From the NCBI GenBank assembly GCA_003693705.1, contig RBZT01000456.1, positions 1 to 24,947 of the forward strand: DNA of 24,947 nucleotides, in the 5' to 3' direction. The stretch comes from Polymyxa betae (lineage: Eukaryota > Endomyxa > Phytomyxea > Plasmodiophorida > Plasmodiophoridae). Both the position numbers and the translations under genes were made by a program. Numbering within the stretch: the first letter of the stretch is position 1; each line of letters starts with the position of its first letter. The notes below the pieces were generated by a model, which worked only from the letters and a program-made list of their open reading frames with translations, searched no databases and was not told where the DNA came from. Of this stretch, positions 18,456 to 24,947 are shown piece after piece.

Positions 18456-21400
18456 TCAACCGGTATCTAGAGCAGCCAGACGATTATTCAGGCGTGCTCG
18501 TTCGTGATAGGAAGGACAATGAAGTTCCTCACAAAGGACAGCACTATGACGATCACATCCCGAACATTCTTTGCAGAGACGGTTTTGTAGCTGCAGATCG
18601 ATCTGAAGCCCATGCGACTCAACGGCATCAGATAGGCCAGGCATCTCAGCTGTTTTTGAACATAGACATCGACTCGTTACATCACCACAGGTCGTACACT
18701 TCTGAGCCAAGCAATACCTGAACGGATTTCAACAATCAACGAGACAATGAAGGTTGCCGCCACCGATCGATGGTCCAGGCATTGGATGGGTCGCTCTTTC
18801 GGGTTTTGCCTCGAGGAAGTTCTCTCCACCAATGCCAGATATTGATATGGATCAGAGATGTGATACGATTGAGACTCGGGAGAATCTGTTTCGTAATGTA
18901 GTAATTGACATTGATGTGCAAGCCCGAATTCGGTTTCAACAGGCGATCCGGAGGCACGACCAGATCCATCAGACGATCATTCTGGTTGCCATACACGACC
19001 TGCGCTGATAAATGATCTGAATGTGACTAATGGTCTCCTGAACCATACCAGATATGGGATCCGTTCTGCATACAATGGGTATGAACGAGGATCCCGTTTC
19101 ATTCGTTCGGTGGCGATCTGAGCTGCGGGAGGCAGAACTCGATACGTCCCTGAGAGGCACTCAGCTCGTGTACAGATTCCCATAGATGGAGCCTCAAACC
19201 TAATCGAACTTCCTTCGCAAATACATATTGCATTGTGGAAATCTCGCCTGGCAATAATCAACAGATATAATAACGGCGTCAGCGAACAGGTTACCCATCA
19301 TCATCCGGGTCCAGAGACGTTCCAAATATCGACGTAAACGTGACAGATCTTTCTTGAACATGAGCTTGATCGCATTATCCATAGCGCTGACCAGCAGAGG
19401 ACAGCCGTCTCTTCGAATCACTTCCAGACCTAGATACATTCACAAATCAACCAACCACAACTTACAGACACGATCATCATGCGAACCTTTTGCGTCGATC
19501 ACCGGAACTTGATCGGGAGCTTCATATTTTAACCCGACATAACGTTTCTTGGATACCAATAGACACGGCTGATACACTTTCTCAAACATCAGTTTAACCG
19601 GAGGCGGATTCACAGCTGTGACCCGATCGCTGATCTGCTGCCCGATCTCGAACGCTTCCTGCAAGGTCCGTCCGGGGACCGATACGAACAGCGAATCCGT
19701 GTCGGCGTACACGACCTCGGCATCCCAATCGGGATCGTTCTCCACGATCTCGATCGCCTTCTCGAGCGTCTCCCGCCCGGTCTGCACGATGGAATCTGCG
19801 ATCTCGGCGCAAGGCATTCGCCCCGAGAACCCGGCCGCTGTATACCCATACCTAGACGATATTGTAACGCAGCTGAAACACGATAACAACCGGCTCATTA
19901 CGTGACATTCGCTAATAGCTTGATACCGAACTGTTTGGCGTTCATCTCGCTCCATCGCGGATCGTTACAATCGAGCGACTTCATCGCCTGTGCACGACAT
20001 TCAATACAGACGGGACGGAACGCCACGGGCTGGGCCAAGCACGAACCTTTTTGATGGCGACGCGCGTCTCCAGCAGATCCCGCAGAAGTCGAGGCAGGAG
20101 TCCATTTCTGCCATCATCAGGACGTCGATCGACAAAGACGACGCCGTTTGGGCTGACCCAGGCCTTACGATGTGAAAGGAATGAGAGATCGGAGCTGGTA
20201 GATCCGCCTGATTGACAATAAGATCGGGCGAGCTCAATACCGCCAGAACATCCGACCTGCACCAAGAGCGACGGATGGCGAATCGGCATCGAGCGCCTTC
20301 TCGACAGAGATAATCGACCCCAGACATGTCGAATAACAGATGTCACGAGAGATCACAATCGAAGGATAAAGCGATTGGAAATCCTGGAACCGTTCTTTGA
20401 GAAACAACTTTACCCGAAATAATTCAACAATTGATTCAACTGAAATTTCAAAGTTTGAATTTCCGAGAAAAAAACGAAATGTCTCTTAGAGAAAATGAAG
20501 GAACCCACCAAAACAATGACGGGATCTGAATACATGGCACTTCTGGGTTCCATTACTAATGGGATACATTCCATGGCGGGTTGATGCGCCACCTGAAAAA
20601 GGACGCCGAATCGGTCATAGCAGCAGTGGTCCAAACGAACAGGCACCGAACCTGCTCCGGAGACGCCGAATAGAACGTGAAATCTTCAGCTACGCCCTGA
20701 CGAACCATGACCGATTCAACACGATACTAAACGATTGCAGTTCAGTTTCGCAGAAATACAAAATATGCAATGTTGCGGTACCTGCGAGCCTCTCGTTAAC
20801 ACGCTGAAGAAATCGATTCCGAAGAGGCGGGCGAGCTCGCTGGTTCGTTGCAGCAGGTTCTGATTGGCGAGCAGCGCGAAATCGAGCCGGACACGACCGA
20901 GGCGATCATCAAGAGCGCGTCGAACGCCGTTTAGCCCCCCGTTCACCATACGATTCAGACTGGGCCATGAATGATGTGGTACACGACCACCCAGCAGATG
21001 CAGACAGACGACATGGAGGCTGTACGACGACAGTTTCAGCTCGGAGCGCAATATTCGCCAGAGATTCAGGACGATGCGTCCGGGGACTTGCAGGCCCGAG
21101 GCTTTACGTTCGCCCCATGCGTCAGGAGAAGCGGATTGATTGGGCGGGTCCGGTTTCGGAATCAGACGAGATATTCGATCGAGGAAGTTGTTGATACCGA
21201 GAGTAGCGGCCCGGTCACTCAGATATCCGAGCGACTGTTTCTGGATCTCATACGCCACTACGATATCCGGGTCCAGATGGACGAGCTCGTGCACGATCCC
21301 GTCCAGCAGCGCCATCTCGTCGTCGAACTGGACCAATGCGACATGCGCTGTATCGTATCCGAGATGGAACCGGGGCGGCAGGTTCAGGGCGGCCGAGTTC

Positions 21401-23354
21401 ACGAGGAGTCGCATCGGCCTGCTGGACTGCCCGTCGATCTCGGCGCCAATCGCGACGGCCAGTACGGCATCGCATTTCGGATCGGGATCGAGATCGCCGC
21501 GGTTCTGGTGCAGTGATTCGAGGGCGACGACCCGCAGATGCTGCCGATGGTGACCGAATGGATTCGATTGCGATTGCGACGACGACGGGCTGGAGGCGAC
21601 GCTCTCAGAGCTGTTCATAGCGATGTCGCCGTCACCATCAGCAGTGGCGGGGCCTACCTGCGACTGTGTAACAGCGTCATGATTGCCGAGCCGACCCATC
21701 ACGACCCTCCCATTACTATCAATATGGCCGGCTTCGGATATCAGTTTCACGCCGCTCGCTGTCTTCGCCGAGATCAGATCGTGCAGAGTTGGCGGGTCTT
21801 TGAACGGTCGAAGAAGACAGCCGCCGCCGCCGAAACCATCGAAATCAACCTCGAACGAGGTCTTCTCCAGGAACAGCCGATCGGTGTTGATGCGGCGTCC
21901 ATCTTTCCGAATATAGGAGAGCTCCTTGACACGATGTTCCGGATCCGAGAAGTACGGCTCCTGTGCCAAGGTCGGGGCCGGCACTTTCCGCGGCCGTTGC
22001 GTCCCGAACACATTGAGCGCATCATCACATTGCGACGCCGTGAACGACCTTTGCGATTGTGTGAGCGGTTCGGTCGCCGCCGAATTCTGCGACCCTTTGC
22101 AGATCTGCGACAACGCCGGGTCGTCGTCGGTGCCGTCCACGTCGGACTCGATCAAGACGTCGTGCAGGCCCGCCATCTGATCATCGGACTCTGCAGGCGG
22201 TTCGGCCTCCGGCGCCTCTTCATCGTCGCTGCTCTCGTCGTCTTCGGCGACGACGACATCGCGCGTCCCGAATCGGTTCTCGTTGAGGTCGGCGACGAGG
22301 TCGTCGAGATCGCCGGACGGCTGCGTGCAGACGCGCCTCGCCACGTCTTCATCGTACGACAGCATCATCGGCTGCGATTGCGACGGGCGTTGCGACGCTT
22401 GCAGTTCGGCGGATTTCGCGACCAGCGCCTCGAGGCGGCGCCGATACGCGGTTTCGATCTCGGAATATTCGTATTGCTTGCGAGCGTCCAGTGATAGAGG
22501 ACAGATCGCCTGGCTGGAGAGACGCAGATCTCTCCATACATCAGCTAATGATGGGACTGTGAGACCATCAGGAAGAGGATCCTTCACGTTACGAATGAAA
22601 CCGGCCACAATATCCGCCTCCAGGCAGCAATTCGACTGTCGAGGGGTCTGCGAGACGATCGTCGCGGGCACCGACTCGATCGTCCAGCCAACGTCGCCCG
22701 ACGGAAGCGGCGCCCGGAATCGATATCCGCTGGGCGAGACGTGCATCCAGTTCATGCCGAACAGGCGGTATTCGATGAAGAACTGGAGCGGGTACGGCAG
22801 GTGGGCGTGCTGGACCGCGAATCGATGCCCGTTGCAGAGGGCCCCGGATCGCAGCAGCAGGGCGGCCTGCTTGACGACGCCCGGATCGAACAGGTTGATG
22901 CGCAGCTGCCGATGACGACGACGATGATAGCCGTAGATGGGGCGGCGTTCGACGACCTCCAGCGATTCGATGTAAGAACGCACGTGACGCTGCCCGGACG
23001 ACATGGCCTCGTTGAACAGCGCCCGGAACGTGTCCAGGTCGTGCTGGCCGAAATCCATCTCATCGATTTCGATCAGAAGATAGGGGAAGAAACCCTGCAA
23101 AACGAGCAAGTTGGAAAATGGCGGATAGAATCACCGAACCGACAGCAAATGAATGAAAAGCTGAAGAAAGATTATTTTTAAGTGGCAAAACAGAGAAAAA
23201 TCGAAAAAAAAGAAAAGGCGATTCGGACTCGAATATGGGCGCAAACGGTCTGGCCGGTGGGCGTCGATCCATAGACGCGAATCTCGGGAAGCCGGGTCTG
23301 ATCAGCTTGGACCAGATGCCAGTCGATGGAGACGATCCGGACGGACAGCTCCAT
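18456..23354 (-). CDS. REV3: REV3, catalytic subunit of DNA polymerase zeta
   Basis: B-family polymerase that extends from lesions in translesion synthesis. Thirteen exons: 23354-23229, 23094-20782, 20726-20652, 20592-20509, 20383-20257, 20207-20047, 19987-19902, 19851-19487, 19429-19295, 19247-19200, 19149-19049, 18999-18764, 18717-18456; 1372 aa. That is close to yeast and less than half of human REV3. The N-terminus reads MELSVRIVSIDWHL, then GFFPYLLIEID and YGYHRRRHRQLRI. A REV7-binding motif, LLRPFKDPP, sits at about 470-478. The catalytic motifs are DFQSLYPSIV (867-876), KQFGIKLLANVTYGY (979-993), YADTDS (1039-1044) and KKRYVG. YYITKQILPSL (thumb) precedes the C-terminal cysteine clusters: CysA (1293-1305) and the Fe-S site CysB (Cys1334, 1337, 1348, 1353). 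Introns 1 and 4 (134 and 125 bp) are unusually long for this locus. All phases close. Confidence 0.96.
21791..21817 (-). other. REV7-binding motif in REV3
   Basis: It encodes LLRPFKDPP, the hydrophobic-hydrophobic-K/R-P-x3-PP pattern that binds REV7/MAD2L2 in human REV3 (ILKP...PP). It sits in otherwise acidic, low-complexity sequence, as expected for a disordered linker. Confidence 0.6.
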
Positions 23355-24275
23355 GGATCATACCTAGGCCCCCTGGCAGGTCGCCAATCCGACCGCGACG
23401 ACGACAACGACGACGATTGAGCTGTTTGAATGAGAATGTGCGCTCTCTCATGTCACTTGATCTTACTTTATTCACGTTTCTCCATATCTGACAATGCCAC
23501 GTTACCTGTCCCTATTCTGCTATCGATCGATTGAGAGCTCTGAATGAGCATGTGCGCTCTCTCATGCTCTTGATCGCTCTCTATCCACGTTTCTCCATAT
23601 CTGGCAATTGCCACGTTACCTGTCCTTATATTTTGCTATCGATTGATTCTTGGATTCGCGATACTTTCTGGTTTCCATTCTCCTATTCTACTCCTATCTT
23701 AGTGGTACTGTATAGGGTGATAGGGTTACTAATACAAAGCTCGGTTGCATTCTAACTTTGCTTGGGTCTTATACGATTGATTCGACTGAAAAGGTTCTGA
23801 TGTCTGTGGGCTCTGGCGGTAGTGAGTCGTCTAGCTCAATTGCGTCGCCAATTGCTATCGAACCCCTATAAAAAAAACAAAACGGTCGTGAATGAATTAC
23901 TAAAGAGAAGCTAAGCGTCCTTATGGCTTCACATCGGCATCACTACAGCGTTTGGTCGAACGGTCGAAAATGGCTGGAAAACAAGTCACCCAAGGAAATT
24001 TGGCCAACGGTCTGATCAAATTCACGCTATCCAATAGAGTATTCTGAGATGATTATAGATTTACAGCGACTATAAAAAAGAATTCCCAGATTGTGCAGAT
24101 TCGGAAGATCAATCGAAATTTCATATCAGAAACGAGAAAAAGGAGCTGCAGACCGGAGACGCCGACGACATTTCAGGATAAATCGCACTTCAGCCATCGG
24201 AGATGTTGGAGAAATTAGACAGACCGAAAGGCCACGCTAAGCGGAATTTAATCTCAAAACTTGAAGACTTTTTAG
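23355..24275. promoter_or_regulatory. REV3 upstream region and spacer
   Basis: 920 bp holding the REV3 promoter, a (GAC)n-like trinucleotide tract (about 23396-23417), the tandem duplication listed separately, and short coding-like stretches belonging to the doubtful gene that starts near 23970. Nothing else was recognised. Confidence 0.4.
23427..23650. repeat. Two-copy tandem duplication, 114-bp period, upstream of REV3
   Basis: Copies begin at 23427 and 23541 with TGAATGAG(A/C)ATGTGCGCTC. They share CACGTTTCTCCATATCTG, GCCACGTTACCTGTCC and GCTATCGAT, with scattered substitutions and small indels. The repeat starts 73 bp upstream of the REV3 ATG. Confidence 0.75.
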
Positions 24276-24638
24276 CGAAAATCGCAAACGAGGCGAAAAA
24301 GCAGCTACCACGCTACCCAAACGCCCTCTGTTCAGACCCCGGCGCCCTCAACTCAACCTCAACCCGCCCCTGCTGCTGCTGCCGGAGCCCGCCAGGAGAG
24401 CCCAGCCCCATATATCCCGCGATCGGTCGGACCCGACCTCGACCCGAACTTGTTCGAAGATGACGCGATTGTATGGCTTAACAGCGTCAGACACACTCTG
24501 GCCAGGACCTCTGGATGAGCATCTGACGAGGAGGAGAGCTCCGACGATGACGCCGAGGACGGCCCCAGCAGCTCGGACGACGACATGGACGAGACCGCGG
24601 ACGAAGCGCCAAGCCTTGAAGACGATATGTTGAAATGA
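23970..24638 (+). pseudogene. Poorly resolved coding region with acidic tail and an in-frame TGA
   Basis: Not recognised. Three pieces look coding. At 23970, MAGKQVTQGNLANGLIKFTLSNR is followed by a frame reading IYSDYKKEFPDCADSEDQSK; joining the two would need a 20-bp intron (24039-24058), too short for this genome. After an acceptor-like GACTTTTTAG, an 80-codon frame from 24276 is Pro/Ala/Gln-rich, then DPNLFEDDAIVWLNSVRHTL, and meets TGA at 24516-24518. The same frame continues for 39 codons (ASDEEESSDDDAED...) to a second stop at 24636-24638. The bias persists across the stop, so this is a gene with an unrecognised intron, a decayed gene, a read-through case or a sequence error. Acidic Ser/Asp/Glu tails are common in nuclear proteins, but no function can be claimed. 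Confidence 0.3.
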
Positions 24639-24947
24639 ATGAATGTCCCGATCCCGCCGCTTGGCCGCTGGGCACAGGACTAAAGCCCAAATGCTTGACG
24701 AGCAGGCGTCGTCAATTGGCCGAATATCGGCCGATTATAATTCACTTGCCTAATGTTCAACATGCAGAACTGGATTCCTTCTTCCTAACATGATCTTTCT
24801 TCAACGCTGTACTTGGTGGAGTAGAAAAAACCTTGATGTGGATAGACCGCATAGTTCCATTCTATCTGGGATACGTCTTCCTTTGCGTCTCTGTGTAAGG
24901 GGAGTGACTGAGGCTAGCTGAAGACGACGAAGGGAACTAGCTACTTT
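24639..24947. other. Right-hand end of window, nothing identified
   Basis: 309 bp with no ORF, repeat or RNA gene I can support. GGCCGAATATCGGCC near 24718-24732 is a short palindrome. Confidence 0.4.

Noticed and set aside
21538-22494. 318-codon plus-strand ORF
   Set aside because: Antisense to the large REV3 exon; openness follows from its GC-rich codons and the product is Arg/Asp-rich low complexity.

Overview
The window is nuclear DNA of an intron-rich, gene-dense eukaryote. No gene has bacterial signals, and every confident gene except one is interrupted by spliceosomal introns. About fifty introns can be placed by reading frame plus homology. Most are 45-60 bp, a few are 31-41 bp, and only a handful exceed 100 bp. 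Gene content points to an opisthokont. GTP cyclohydrolase, the LYRM7/MZM1 protein and the O-fucosyltransferase read as fungal-like, while REV3 and SYS1 look closer to animal versions. An early-diverging fungus or unicellular relative is my best guess, not a firm assignment.

Layout, left to right: 3' part of MLH3 (+, cut by the window edge); a small spliced secreted-protein candidate (-); a syntaxin-7/12/Pep12-type Qa-SNARE (+); GTP cyclohydrolase I (-), with CTU2 directly upstream of it on the same strand; LYRM7/MZM1 (+), divergent from CTU2; MSH2 (+, 20 exons); a SWSAP1-like RecA-fold protein (+). A 2.9 kb repeat-rich stretch follows (10713-13649), with at least three terminal-inverted-repeat elements, a GC-rich block carrying a spliced minus-strand ORF, and a 106-bp-spaced duplication. 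Then come a type II membrane O-fucosyltransferase (+), an unrecognised polytopic membrane protein (+), an unrecognised short spliced gene (-), SYS1 (+, intronless) and REV3, the DNA polymerase zeta catalytic subunit (-, 13 exons). The last 1.6 kb holds a tandem duplication upstream of REV3 and a poorly resolved plus-strand coding region with an acidic tail.

Two themes stand out. Four genome-maintenance genes (MLH3, MSH2, SWSAP1-like, REV3) lie within 23.4 kb, covering mismatch repair and crossover resolution, RAD51 regulation and translesion synthesis. A second group (syntaxin, O-fucosyltransferase, SYS1, the polytopic protein) belongs or may belong to the secretory system. CTU2, GCH1 and LYRM7 serve tRNA thiolation, pterin synthesis and respiratory complex III assembly. 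No rRNA, tRNA, CRISPR array or origin was seen. Exon boundaries were read by eye from frame continuity and GT/GC-AG sites, so single junctions may be wrong even where gene identity is secure.
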